The position numbers were made by a program, and so were the translations under genes. A model generated the notes under the pieces. That model did not search any database, had not been told where the DNA came from, and saw nothing but the letters and a program-made list of their open reading frames with translations. From positions 62,001-126,000 of the forward strand of contig CAJNOL010000114.1 in NCBI GenBank assembly GCA_905250125.1: a DNA stretch of 64,000 nt, given 5' to 3'. This DNA comes from Rotaria sordida (Eukaryota > Rotifera > Eurotatoria > Philodinida > Philodinidae). Shown here one piece after another: positions 1-11,013 of this stretch; position 1 is the stretch's first letter, and each line of letters starts with the position of its first letter.

Positions 1-604
1 GCAGCTGAGAATCTGCCGTTGCCGCGATGGTTTTCAAAAAAGTGTTTCTAATTTCACTGCTGCGACTCTAGTTGACCAGAAATATTGCTACTAATCCATC
101 AGATTTATTGAGTCTTAGGGTGTTTCATTTGTAAACACTGAAATTCTGTTAAATTCATGGACTTTTTCAATGTTCTCGAAAAAACAAAATGGTACCGCTG
201 GTATGGACATCTCTATTTAATACTTTATCATAAATGTATTCATCAATTTTCAAATATAATTAATATATTATGTCAAAAATACATAAATAAGCATATGTAA
301 AAACATTAACGAACTTAACTGAAATAATCATTATTTCGACAAAAAATCCCATTGAATTGTGAGTATCGGTTTAATGAAAAACATAGTCAATGGATCTTAC
401 TCAATCACTTGATTATATCATAATATTAATATGACACTATTTCACTCATTTTACATCTACGGATATCAAGCTTTTTCGTCATTGACCAATTGAAATCATT
501 TTTAAAAAAATCCATCAGCAATTCCTTTTGAATTTGTGAACAATTATCTAATGGTCGTATCGTTGGCTACGCCACTGATATAGATTGTAGAATATGTTAT
601 TGAC
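1..604. other. Gene-free left edge with a CAGTGGCG-type transposon end
   Basis: No coding exon recognised. The only structured feature is TTGGCTACGCCACTG at 563-577, which read on the minus strand is CAGTGGCGTAGCCAA. This is the terminal sequence also seen at both ends of the element at 14410-14578. Its partner end was not found, so this is a solo or truncated terminus. Confidence 0.4.
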
Positions 605-1586
605 AGGTGAGACGAAAGTTTTCGGACAAAGTGTTTGCTAATTTTTGGCCTAGTTGAAAGTATTTCAGACGAGTCAAAACCTATGGATTAGAAACAGAAT
701 TTTGCGCTCTTTTTTAATATGGACTTAGAAATTTTGTGTCAATATTTATTCGAGAGGAGTGAAAAAAATCTTTGAAAGGCTAAAAAATTAATTTGGACAG
801 GAAATTTTTCGCACTTTTCTATGTTTTAACTGTTACAATTCGAAAGTAGAAGTTGGAACCTTTATTACTCTATCAGCTAGCAGAGAAAAATCTGTCCTAC
901 ATGTAATGACAAGTGAGAATGAATGCCTGTCTGTGCCATTCGGCATGACGTTTATTTGGTTAGATCAGCAATCCAAGTGTATCTTCTCTCTCTATACACG
1001 CGCATTATATAGATACAGATAGAAGTCAAGCAGTCACACATGAGAGAATAGGGATAAAAACAAAAGATCAGTGATGGATGAAGCGGGCACGATACATAGA
1101 GAATATAACATAGAACAAGTGAAGTATAACGGTCAATGACCATTAAACTAGAGAATGTACCATTTTATTGTTTTTTGATTGTTAGGTAAGTCATCTCAAT
1201 TTTCGTTTTTCCTACACCCTCACTTTTGAGAAATCGACATTTTGACCAAAAGGCATTTTACACAAAAAGAACCTCCCGACAAAATACATATAACTCCTCT
1301 TCTGTGAAAGCTAAAAATTAATTCGATATCACATTTTGTAAAGAAGTGTTCACTCTACAAAACTATTGTGTCCGATAACTTTTAGCACTTTCACAAACGA
1401 ACATATATGGGTTAGCAAAAACTAGTTTATACGCCGTCTAAATTAGTCTTTAAAGCCTTTCAAAGATTTCTTGACTGTTCTTGAACAAAAACTGACACAA
1501 AATTTCTAAGTCCATATTCAAAAAGAGCGCAAAATTCCATAGCTTTATGAAGAAACATTTTTTCTGAAAATTTTCGAGCCATCCGT
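605..1586. mobile_element. Foldback (long-TIR) non-autonomous DNA element
   Basis: The two ends are inverted copies of each other. The left arm (about 605-790) and the reverse complement of the right arm (about 1445-1586) share blocks such as TTTTGCGCTCTTTTT, TATGGACTTAGAAATTTTG and ATCTTTGAAAGGCT in the same order. The outermost bases (GGTGAGACGAAAGTTTTCGG versus GGATGGCTCGAAAATTTTCA) resemble Tc1/mariner-type ends. No transposase frame was seen between the arms. The exact boundaries and target duplication are uncertain. Confidence 0.75.
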
Positions 1587-2051
1587 TAGTTTGTAAAGAT
1601 TATAGAATATAGGAAGACAAACAACAATGCTCATTGATAAAGAATATAGTGAGATTTTTCTAATATTCGAATAAATTATCTGTAACTAATGACTTGTCGG
1701 TTGGTACGAGGAAATATCTATCCAACGCATTAATCCAACGATTTTTTTTCAGAAAATCTTTCTCAAATGATTGTTTCGAACGAAAAGTTAATCGAGCAGT
1801 ATTATTTGCTTTGTCCGATATGACAGTTCAAGTGTGTGACGATCTCTGTAGAAAACTATCTGTGTCTTTTTTTAATTCAGTTACGGACCTTTGAGAAACA
1901 GTTATAATTAAGAAGAATTTGAGAAAAGACCTAAGTGTTTGTTTGTAAAGGGTTGGAAATAATCTTATTTCATAGGAAGGGGATAGTGTTATGATTTCAA
2001 ATAGCATTTACAATCAGTTTTAAACGACATGAGACTTCGTGAAAAATGGTA

Positions 2052-3028
2052 GAGTAAAACCTCTCTATAGTGGGCACCCTTCGGACCTTTCAAAAGTGTC
2101 CACTATGAGGAGATCAAGTGTTTTTCAAGAACAACGTCTTTTTCGAAGAAGTAGACACCTTTCTAGACATCTGAAGTATTAGTGAATAAGATAATTGGAT
2201 AAATCAAATTATTAATTCTGTTTTCATGCATTCTGTGTATTGTGGGTAATCTTTTTATCCATTATTCTGTGAGAGAATTGTCGATAGAAGCGCTTTCATT
2301 ACAAATCATTCGAAAGGAGATAGCGTGGGGAATACGAAACTTCTCTAGTCAACTATTTGAAGTTTTGAATATACCTGATGGATGTCCCAACTCTTCGGCA
2401 GATTGCCTTGCTCTTCTTGTAGAATAGCTTCTGAAACGGGGATCTGCTTGGATCGTTCCACAGTAAACCATTCGAAGACGAGTTGTTCGATACTTTAACT
2501 ATTTTTATCATCATGCTTTCGTTTTATATTTTTGTTCTAGTTGGATTCATAATCAGAGAAGAATTCGTCTCGACGATGAAGAATCTTTTCTACACTAGTT
2601 TTTGATACATTCTATTTGTCGGCCAGTTTTCATATTGATAACCCACGACTATTTTGATTGTCTTTGATTATTACAGTCTTTTGTTCCAGAGTCAAATCTC
2701 ACTGATTCGACATAATGTTCTCTTTTCCTTAATGATAGTAACAAAATGACACAAATGTTCCAATGCGACTATATATATACCTGTCTTCTATACTTAACAC
2801 GACGGACATGTTCTTTTTCTACAACTACGATGTATCTTTTGTTCATTCCGCCGTCTGATAAATAAAGAAGAGTCAATTGTACTGTATGATCGATGGTAGT
2901 TATTGCAACATTTTCTTTGAATTGCTAACTAGTGTCCACTATATGGAGGTTCACTTGCAGCAAAAATCGTCTGGTCGAGTCAGAAAACGTTTATTATAAC
3001 GAGGTGTCCACTATGGGATGTTTTACAG
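2052..3028 (-). mobile_element. Decayed pogo/Tigger-like DNA transposon
   Basis: Both ends carry the same inverted terminal sequence, GAGTAAAACCTCTCTATAG on the left and CTGTAAAACATCCCATAG on the right read inward. Each is flanked by TA, the Tc1/mariner superfamily target, and followed by a second ATAGTGGACAC block about 60 bp in. The interior keeps pieces of a transposase on the minus strand (separate entry). The element is short for a Tigger-type transposon and has lost coding capacity. Confidence 0.8.
2240..2716 (-). pseudogene. pogo/Tigger transposase remnant (CENP-B-type HTH domains)
   Basis: Reading leftward from 2716 the minus strand gives MSNQ, a stop, then DLTLEQKTVIIKD, which is the start of the CENP-B N-terminal helix-turn-helix typical of Tigger transposases. 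It continues as NQNSRGLSI, a stop, KLADK, a stop, and SKTSVEKILHRRDEFFSDYE. Further on, LVFEWFTVERSKQIPVSEAI and, after frame changes, EKFRIPHAISFRMICNESAS match the second HTH (Tc5-type) domain. No catalytic DDD domain was seen. At least four stops and one or more frame changes show that it is dead. The family assignment rests on remembered motif similarity. Confidence 0.75.
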
Positions 3029-3050
3029 TATTTAGAAGTATAATTGGCCA

Positions 3051-3468
3051 TTGATAATATGATAGTAGTCTATAGAATTAGGGAAAGTTTCAAATTTTCA
3101 ATACATAATAGAATATTTCTACAGATAGTCAATCACTAAAACAAGGTTTTTTTCGTATAGAGCTCTCTTCGTTGATCATTTTGGTAAAAAGATTTTTAAA
3201 ATTCTATCAATAAAAATGACGATGGTAAGGTCAAAATGCCGACAATCTCAATCTGCTGTGGTTGATATGTTTATGAGTATATTGGCCCTAGCATCATTAT
3301 TTATTAATAAAATAAAAACTTCTTTTTTACCAAAATGATCAACAAAAGGAGTTCTATGCGAAAAAAACCTGATATTTTTCAGTGGTTGACTATTTGTGGA
3401 AATATCCAATTATGTATCGAAAATTTTAAACTTTCCACGATTCTATGGTCCATTATCATATTATTAAC
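3051..3468. mobile_element. Foldback element, about 150-bp inverted arms
   Basis: The left arm (about 3051-3200) and the reverse complement of the right arm (about 3316-3468) align over their whole length with shared blocks TAATATGATA, GATACATAAT-like, AGTCAAYCACTRAAA and TTGATCATTTTGGTAAAAA. The loop of about 115 bp has no coding potential. The right end directly abuts the next repeat. Confidence 0.75.
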
Positions 3469-3819
3469 TAGTAGAAACCCGTGCATACTACACGGAAGCT
3501 TTCTTTTCTTTAACGTATGACCTCAAAACTTTAATCTTTCACTTGGTAACAGACACACAGACACTAAATATTATGTGCATAGAAGCCCTACGGTGTGATA
3601 TCCTAAGATCGTTAATAGTCCATGTAGTCTTACAGTCTTATATTTCTTGTAGCTCTTGTGGCTATACCTCCTTATAGCTTTCCTCCATTAGAGCCCTATT
3701 CCCTTATTGCCTTAGTCCCTTATCCTCTTATAGCCTTATCCCCTATAGCTTTATTCAATCTTTAACTTTTGACTTGGTAACAGACGAACAGACAAGCATG
3801 TTTTATTATAAAGGTATGG
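3467..3819. repeat. Dispersed repeat copy 1 (CTAG-GAAA-CCGTGCATACT family)
   Basis: It starts CTAGTAGAAACCCGTGCATAC and ends with a CTTGGTAACAGACGAACAGA block followed by TATTATAAAGGTATGG. A second copy of the CTTGGTAACAGAC block lies inside at about 3540. The middle (3650-3760) is a degenerate tandem repeat of a CCTTATAGC-like unit. The same start and a comparable end occur at 56117-56652 around a different internal tandem repeat. The class is not certain; the ends are somewhat reminiscent of small Helitron-type or other non-autonomous elements. Confidence 0.55.
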
Positions 3820-3965
3820 ATGACCAATTATACTCCTAATTCATATTTTTCACGAACTTTAATTTCGTATAAAATTCGTTGTAGATCCTATTTGGAATCA
3901 TAGCACTACTTTCCTCTCCCCCGCTCTGTAATAATATAATATCCAAGTCTATATGTAAATATTAC

Positions 3966-5069
3966 CTGATCATCATGAATATCAATGGTATAAATGAAAC
4001 AATAATTGATTTTACTTTCAATTAAAATAAGTGTATTTTGATTTGATTGAATTAAAATTGAATGTTCTACATTGATATAATCATTATGATTGATATTAAT
4101 ATAAAATAATTTCATTTTATCTAATTTAATAAAAAGACGTTGATTTTCTTTTCCACTAATAAATAATATTTGAGATGATTCATTCCATGTCATTGTTAAT
4201 GGTTTAGAAATTTTCGTATCAATTATATGTAAAGGTTTTTGATTTAAAATCGAAAAACCATGAAAATTCCAAATAATAATATGACCAGAATATTGAAGTT
4301 GAAAAAAAAAAGTTCCATTTTTATTCCATAAAATGGCTGATGTTAAATGAAAATAAAGTAAACGATAATCATTTGAATTATTTGAATCAATTAAATAATC
4401 TTCTAATTGAATATTTTCAAATAAATATTTAGTTAAATCAATTTTAAAATCAGATGATTTTGAATGAAAAAAACGTTTTGATGATGAAATAATTTCATAA
4501 ATAAAAACTTCATGTGCAGATGTTATTGTTGCTAATATTGATTGACCTTGATTTAATCTAATATCATATGGTGAAAATAAACATCGACGAAAACCTTTAT
4601 ATTTAGTTGTATCATTAGAAAGTAAACGATCAAATGATGATAAAGATTTTGGATTATTTATATATGATTTATAAAGATTAAATAAATATTTATTTTTTAA
4701 TTTTTCAAATATAAAAAATGATGTTGAATTAATTGATATAGAATTATTTTGTTCATTTGTTTCATATGGATATATTATTCGTGTAACAATCATTGATGAT
4801 AATGATGATGATGAGACATATTCATAAGATGAAGATTCTCGTTGATAACTTTCTGGTACAGATATTGTTATACCTTCAGATGTTGAATATGCTATTTCAC
4901 AATTTGATGATATTGTTGAACAAAGTTTATCATATATATGAACTTGTTCATGACTATATAAACTTAATAATTCTAAATCATATGTTGAACATGATGGATT
5001 AACATTAAGAGGAACAATTGTTGAACATGATGTTGATGATGAAGATTTTTTTCTATTTGATTTTTTCAT
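3966..5069 (-). CDS. GTF3C4: TFIIIC 90-kDa subunit (GTF3C4)-like protein, 3'-truncated
   Basis: A single long open exon encodes 368 residues and stops at a GTAAT donor at 3965. The fold expected is the N-terminal beta-propeller of TFIIIC90, the RNA polymerase III initiation factor subunit with histone acetyltransferase activity. Support comes from remembered similarity to human GTF3C4: a Ser-rich start, CEIAYSTSEGITISVPES (propeller opening), YKGFRRCLFSPYDI around residue 155 (human MRGFKYTSWSP), FFFQLQYSGHIIIWNF (human VLFENGNIAVWQF), then a weaker stretch ending IDIHDDQ. Human GTF3C4 has about 820 residues, so roughly the C-terminal half with the zinc finger is absent. A possible next exon after a 40-bp intron gives only about 30 unrelated residues before a stop. 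Beyond it lie repeats. The gene is probably truncated, or it could be a partial duplicate; the C-terminus may instead be too diverged to see. Confidence 0.55.
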
Positions 5070-6115
5070 TTTCTAAAATTAGATTTTCTTTTTTTATTTT
5101 CAAAATAATTCATCGATTTTTATTTTTCAATTAAAACAATTTTTTTTTTTATATGTCAAATTTCAATAAAAAGATCATCAGAAAAGAAATAATATCATTA
5201 AATATAATTATTCTTATCATTCTTATCATAATATTACATTTATTATATGTTTTTAATAGTTAATTTTTAATTTTGTTCTTATCAATTAAAAATTTATTTA
5301 TTATTCAAAGTTATTTAAGACCATATTTTACTTATATCGGTAGAAAAATCAATTCGAATAGATTATCTTTATTGGGAAAGATTTTATTTTGTATAGAACA
5401 AATAAACAACATTCTATTCATATTATCTTCTCTAGTTTTTCAACGGTTAATAGATAAAATATTTCTATTTAAACGAATTCCATCTATGTATATTCATTTG
5501 AAAAACAAAATTTATCTTATTATCAAAAAATAAAGATAAGTTAAAACAAAATCTGACCTTTTTCTCTAAATAACATCTAATATTGTTACATCTCGACACT
5601 AAACTTGATAGACTCGAATCATGTCTTACTATTAGTTGTCTTAAACGTATCTTTTTTATAATTTAACTATAATATCAATTGGGATCTAATATTTAACGAT
5701 ATACCCAACTGTCTAACAAATTCACTAAAAAATATAACATTTTTTAGCTGTTGCTTGTTTTTTTTCTATAAGATGTTGTTAAGTTTGATTTTGAATGAGA
5801 ATATTTGTTTCAACCTGTTTATGTAAATTAATAATAAAAAGATAATATTTGTTTTGTTAATAAAATAAAAGTATAAGAAAACATAAAATGAAATATGTTT
5901 GTAAATTTATATTCCAAATGATAATGGAAAGGAAGGGATACAAATAAGTAACAAATATTAAAAAAAAAGAAAGATCCGTATTAATTTTCACAAACAATAA
6001 AGCTACATTAAATGTGCGAAAAAAAAGCATTTAAATAAAGCGTGGATATGTTTAGCTGGATATAGTTAATATTGATTTAAAATTGTTTTTATAAATTCTC
6101 AATTAAATAAATAAA
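5070..6115. other. AT-rich intergenic DNA
   Basis: Very AT-rich spacer between the TFIIIC90-like start and the carrier stop codon. The open frame of 86 residues at 5273-5533 is Lys/Ile/Leu-rich with no family resemblance and is treated as chance. Nothing else was recognised. Confidence 0.6.
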
Positions 6116-7338
6116 TCATTGTTTATCTCTCTTAATATAACCAAAATTTTGTTTAAGTTGTTCAAGAAAGATAAACATTAATATTGTATGTGGACCTTAA
6201 ATAAAATAAAATATTATTTATTGTAATCAAAAAAAAAATGTTTTTTTAAAATCTTACCAAGACGTATAAAAGCTGGTATAAATCCTTTAAAAAGTCCAGC
6301 TGGACCAACTTTGATAATATCTGCAAAACAATCAAGTAATGAATTATATGTTCCTGGTGGTGCATTCATTAAACGCGTTTTCATAACATCTAATGGCATT
6401 GTTAATAATGTTGCACCAGCACCTTACACAAAAAGAAAAAAAAGAAATTTTATTTGTTTTTTTCTTTTTAAATATTTAAATCTAATTAACCGGCAGCAAA
6501 ACTTGATGTAAAATGTGTTATTATATTATCTTTAAAATAACCAGTAGCTAATAAAACTTGTTTAACTTGTTCATAAAAAGCAATTTGACCAATAGTTACA
6601 AAAGATCCTCGAATAACAGCCATTGATGCACCTTTATTTAAATAAATATTTAAATAAACTAAATAGATTTATTACTATTGATTTACCATTAAATAATTTT
6701 TTAGGTCCTTCTTCTCGACATACACGAACAATTCCATCAATAGCATGTTTATAATTTCGTCGTTTATCTCGTGCTAATTTTGGATCATTTTGCATACGAA
6801 CATTAATAAGATCAGCTGGTGCACCTTTTTTTTTTTTTTAAATAAATAAAATCAATTTTTAATTGAAAACTTTTTTTTTTTATTAATTTAAATGTTAAAC
6901 AAACCAACAAATGCACCAATAGCTCCTGAAGAAGCGGCAAGAGAAATTTTTTCGAAAAAATTTAAATTTGAATCAGGTCGAAGTGATCTAACAGCACCAT
7001 ATATAGCAAAACGTGTTGTTGTATATGTTGCTTGACGAAGACATGATGCTGACAAACCATTATAAAGTGCGAAAAATCCATCATCACGTATTATTTTAGC
7101 TGCCATTGCTACAATATTTTTTCATTTTTTTTTTTAATAGAAAAAATAAAATGATATATTTACAAACAAGGCCATATTCAGCTCGTTGTTGAGTTTGTAA
7201 TTGAACTTTTAATGTATCAAGTGGATGTGTACAACATGCAGCAAGTACACCAGATAAACCACCAAAATACCAACGTTCTTGACGTACACCTTCTTTTTTT
7301 ACTGTTAATAATGGTTTTGTTTCTTCTTTTTTATCCAT
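6116..7338 (-). CDS. SLC25A10: Mitochondrial dicarboxylate carrier (SLC25A10-type)
   Basis: This inner-membrane carrier exchanges malate or succinate for phosphate or other dicarboxylates. Six exons: 7164-7338, 6905-7108, 6687-6824, 6491-6631, 6258-6422 and 6116-6195. All junctions are GT-AG with phase-1 introns, giving 300 residues against 287 in human. It shows the three-fold SLC25 repeat with signatures PLDTLK (39-44), PADLINVR and PLDVMKTR. Diagnostic DIC stretches include RWYFGGLSGVLAACCTHPLD, NGLSASCLRQATYTTTRFAI, VRMQNDPKL, MAVIRGSFVTIGQIAFYEQ and the end HTILMFIFLEQLKQNFG. The start MDKKEE was preferred to an upstream in-frame ATG because the added residues are non-conserved. The introns are 49-83 bp. 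It looks intact and is divergent from the RING gene. Confidence 0.95.
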
Positions 7339-8179
7339 TTTAATATAATAATAATCCGATGATTTCAATATATGTGATTGTACAAAGATTTCAAATTTTT
7401 ATCAACTGTTTATGGAGGTCAACAAGGTATACTCTAACGTCAACTCTACTGCCATCTATTACAAACATTCTATTGGTTGTTCAAACTAACCGATAATATA
7501 TATAGATATTTTATGAAATTGTTTGTTCGGCTACATCAATTATGTGACTAATCATAGCGTAGAAACAAGTTAGTTGTCAGCTGTTTATTTGAGTATTTAT
7601 CTGTTGATGAAATTTGTAACCTATAGAGGGAAAATAGATTTATATTTAATAGTTTTTGTTAACATTCTTCGAAAAAAGCATTTACACAAATTTTTATAAA
7701 AAAAAATTTTTATATATATTCGAAAAAAAACCTACCTTGAGGTTTCTATATAAAATTGTTAATTTATTGATTGGTATGATCAGATTGAATGAGCATGATT
7801 CTAGACGTGAAATAAAAAACACATGAGTAATTTCCAATGATATCATTTATTATAAATCCCATAGTTTGGTAAATATTATTTATTTATTTGAGTGAATGAT
7901 TGAGTACTTTATAATTCGACAAAGACAAAGACAAAGACAAAGACAAAGAAAAGAAGAATAAGTTATAAAATATCTTTACTATCAAAGCTTATCGGTGAAA
8001 TGATGGAGAGTTGATAGTTAATATATTCACCTTTATTTATCAACGTTTTTTTTTAAAAATATATGTTTTTATCTCGTATAATAAAAATTTTTTAAAGAAT
8101 AATTAATTAAATATGTTAATCGATTGTTATAGTTTTCTGTTTTTTTAGTTAAGATTGTATAAATAAATAAATAATTGTA
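7339..8179. promoter_or_regulatory. Divergent intergenic region between carrier and RING gene
   Basis: 841 bp separate two divergent start codons, so both promoters must lie here or overlap. It contains a short tandem repeat, (GACAAA)n, at 7918-7949. No defined promoter motif could be assigned. The immediate upstream sequences are A/T homopolymer-rich. Confidence 0.4.
7918..7949 (+). repeat. (GACAAA)n microsatellite
   Basis: Five tandem copies of GACAAA followed by a decayed AAGAAG tail. Confidence 0.9.
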
Positions 8180-9780
8180 ATGTCAACATCATCAATTGAT
8201 AATGGTGTTCGTAATATAACAAATTCAAATTGTGAAGAAAGAGCTATTCGTAATAATGATGATCGAATAAATTCATTAGAAAATGGTTTATCACCAACAA
8301 CTAATCAAAGATCAACATTAATAAATGATAATAATGAACGAACATGGATTAATTCATTTAATGAATTTGATAGAATATTATCTGGTAGTTTATTACATTT
8401 ATTTTATCGTTTAGTTGATATAATTATACTTATAATTGGTCTATCATCAACAAAAAATCTTTGTTATAGAACAAATCGTTTAGTTTTAACATCAATATGT
8501 TTATTAATATTTTATTTAATTGATTTAATAATAATTATTTATTTTTTTTTCTATAATAAATCATCAAATTATAGACGATTAAGTGAAGAAGAAAAAATCG
8601 AACAACTTCGACGTGTATCAGCTTTACGTGGTATATTTATTTTTTTTAAATTAATACCTGTTGCTATTGGAACAGCTTATACATTAACATCAAAATTATC
8701 AGAAACAAATAATTGTGAATTAATAAGATTTTCTCTTGGAATTGTTTGTGTAAGTACATTATTAATTATGGTTATACCACCAACTAAACCTGAATTACCA
8801 ACACGACGTTCATTAATAGTTGAAGGTTTTATTCTTTCATGGATATTAATTATTAATTTAACATATATTGCTACAATTGGATCATCTATGAAAAATGTTC
8901 AACACTCATCATGTATATATTATAATTCAACAGATATTTATTTAGGTGCACCTTTAAAAAGTTATGCTTATATAGGTATTATTTTATTTTCTTGTACAAC
9001 ATTATTACATATAATTCATTTATTAATAAGTCAATTATGTTATCGTTTAACAAATGGACGTCAATTATATATTTATTATTATGGTTTACAATATTTTTTA
9101 ACTTATTTTGGTGCACTTATTGTTGTTTATTATTTTTCAGTTGGAGCTTTATTTTTATTTCAACCACGTTCAGGTCAACCATGTAGAGAAAATGCACCTA
9201 CTTTATATAAAACTTTATTAATATGGCAATGGATACGAATATTATTTCCATTACTTGTTATACCATTAATATTAATTTTATGTTGTTTGGGAGTTTTTTT
9301 TGGAATTATTTTAAGTTATTGTTTACCAGCATCAATAACTGTTCCAATACTTGAATTACTTCGAGTAAGATAAAATAAAAAAGATTTTTTTTTGTTTTTT
9401 TTTATTTTAAATTGTTATAAATTGTATAGGGTTGGTTAGCAGCTTCACCTGTACCAATTAATCCAAATCCTCCAGCAACACAAGAAAATATAGATGCATT
9501 ACCAGTTGTTTTATTTGGTCAACAACCTGATCAATTTAATCAAACTGAATGGTTAGACATTTTTTTTTATCGAAAAACAATAAAATAAAATAAATGATTA
9601 TGTTTTCTTTATTTTTTTTGTTTTGTTTTTAGTGCGATTTGTCAAACAAATTTTGAAGCAAATGAACCCGTTAAGAAACTTGATTGTGAACATTTATTTC
9701 ATGCTGAATGTGTTACTAATTGGTTATTAATAACACGTATATGTCCTGTATGTCGTCGACGTATGTCATCGGCTAACTAA
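8180..9780 (+). CDS. Multi-pass membrane RING-H2 E3 ubiquitin ligase
   Basis: Exons 8180-9364, 9430-9551 and 9633-9780 give 484 residues. A polar, Asn/Ser-rich N-terminus of about 65 residues is followed by about eight hydrophobic segments (approximately residues 70-88, 98-122, 148-168, 183-200, 210-232, 262-283, 297-325 and 353-385). A short cytosolic linker leads to a C-terminal RING-H2 finger. All eight zinc ligands are present in C3H2C3 order: C436, C439, C454, H456, H459, C462, C473 and C476, with the Trp of E2-binding RINGs in TNWLL. The architecture (membrane domain, CC-LP turn, linker, RING-H2) resembles the plant At1g12760/At1g63170 type and uncharacterised animal homologues. It probably ubiquitinates membrane substrates of the secretory pathway; the substrate is unknown. 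The start is the first ATG of the open frame. Confidence 0.85.
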
Positions 9781-10712
9781 ATTAGAAATTGATTTTTCGT
9801 TATTATTTCTAAACAGTGATTATGTGCAGTGGTGTTTGTTTTTCTCCGAATTTGATACACATGTATATGGATGTTCTTAATAGATATTCACTTTTTTCTC
9901 TTTATTCCAACAAATAATTTGTAGTCGGTGACGATGTATCTTTGATTTTCTCTTTCTTATTACTCTTTAGTTTTCTTGATATCATACATATATATATATC
10001 GAAAGATGTATGTCATTTTAAATCAATCATTCTTCCAACGTTTTGTAAAAAAAAAAACAAAACTGAAAACTACACTTGCTGGATTGTATTATATTTAAAT
10101 TTATTCTCGAATATAGAAACTCTAAAAATTTATTCAATGTTTTTACTAAATGAATATAACATTTTTTTCCTCATTGGAAACTCATTACTATTTCAGTTTT
10201 TATTGAAGATTGGATATTAAATTCTACAGAATCATATATCAACAAGAGTATGCATATTGAGATTTTTAATTTCAATCAGTATATTCATTTTATCGTTGAA
10301 CTCTTCTCTTTTTCTTTTTAATATATAACTATTCAATGGATAGTCAATATTGTTTCTCGTCTTTCATCACGAATATTAATGGCAAATAAATTAATAATTT
10401 CTCAATCGAATAAATATCTGCTTTCATGTTTTCAGTCTAGAAAATACAATTTTATTGTGTACCTCAAAAGTTTTTCCTTCCTTTGTATTTTTTTAGTTTT
10501 TATTACTAAACCTTTTTAATTTATTAACTTCCTATATACAGAAGGAAAGCCCAGAACGCGCTGCATCTTATAGTATATTTACATGGAACAACAAATGCAG
10601 TTTGAAGTATAAAAAATGTATTAGAAAAAGACGTGACATTTTTTTTTACTGCACAAATTGATCAAAATTCTAAAATATATGAAGAGTAACCAGTTTTTAG
10701 GATAAATTTTGA
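9781..10712. other. AT-rich spacer downstream of the RING gene
   Basis: No gene recognised. Open frames here are low complexity. The stretch 10540-10710 is slightly less AT-rich and may be decayed sequence upstream of the F-box/LRR-like pseudogene. Confidence 0.5.
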
Positions 10713-10925
10713 TTGAAACAAGAAAGAGATTTGCGGTTTTCACCGTTAGAAAGAGGAGATAACGATGCATTGAATTCTATANNNNNNNNNNNNNNNNNNN
10801 NNNNNNNNNNNNNNNNNNNNNNNNNNNNNNNNNNNNNNNNNNNNNNNNNNNNNNNNNNNNNNNNNNNNNNNNNNNNNNNNNTTTTTGTTATTAGGGATCA
10901 ATGTTTAGAATATTTTAGAAGCTAA
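10713..10925 (+). pseudogene. Fragment upstream of the F-box/LRR-like pseudogene, interrupted by an assembly gap
   Basis: A short open stretch beginning MKQERDLRFSPLERGDNDAL runs into 100 unknown bases (10782-10881) and ends FVIRDQCLEYFRS after the gap. It could be the displaced 5' portion of the neighbouring gene or chance. The gap length is the standard placeholder, so the true distance is unknown. Confidence 0.25.
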
Positions 10926-11013
10926 TCCTCTCTTCTCATTTATACCTGAATTTGTCCTACTAAATAAATCTACTAGTGGTCAAATTTTGTTTACCTTGCG
11001 TTATTGATCAGTT

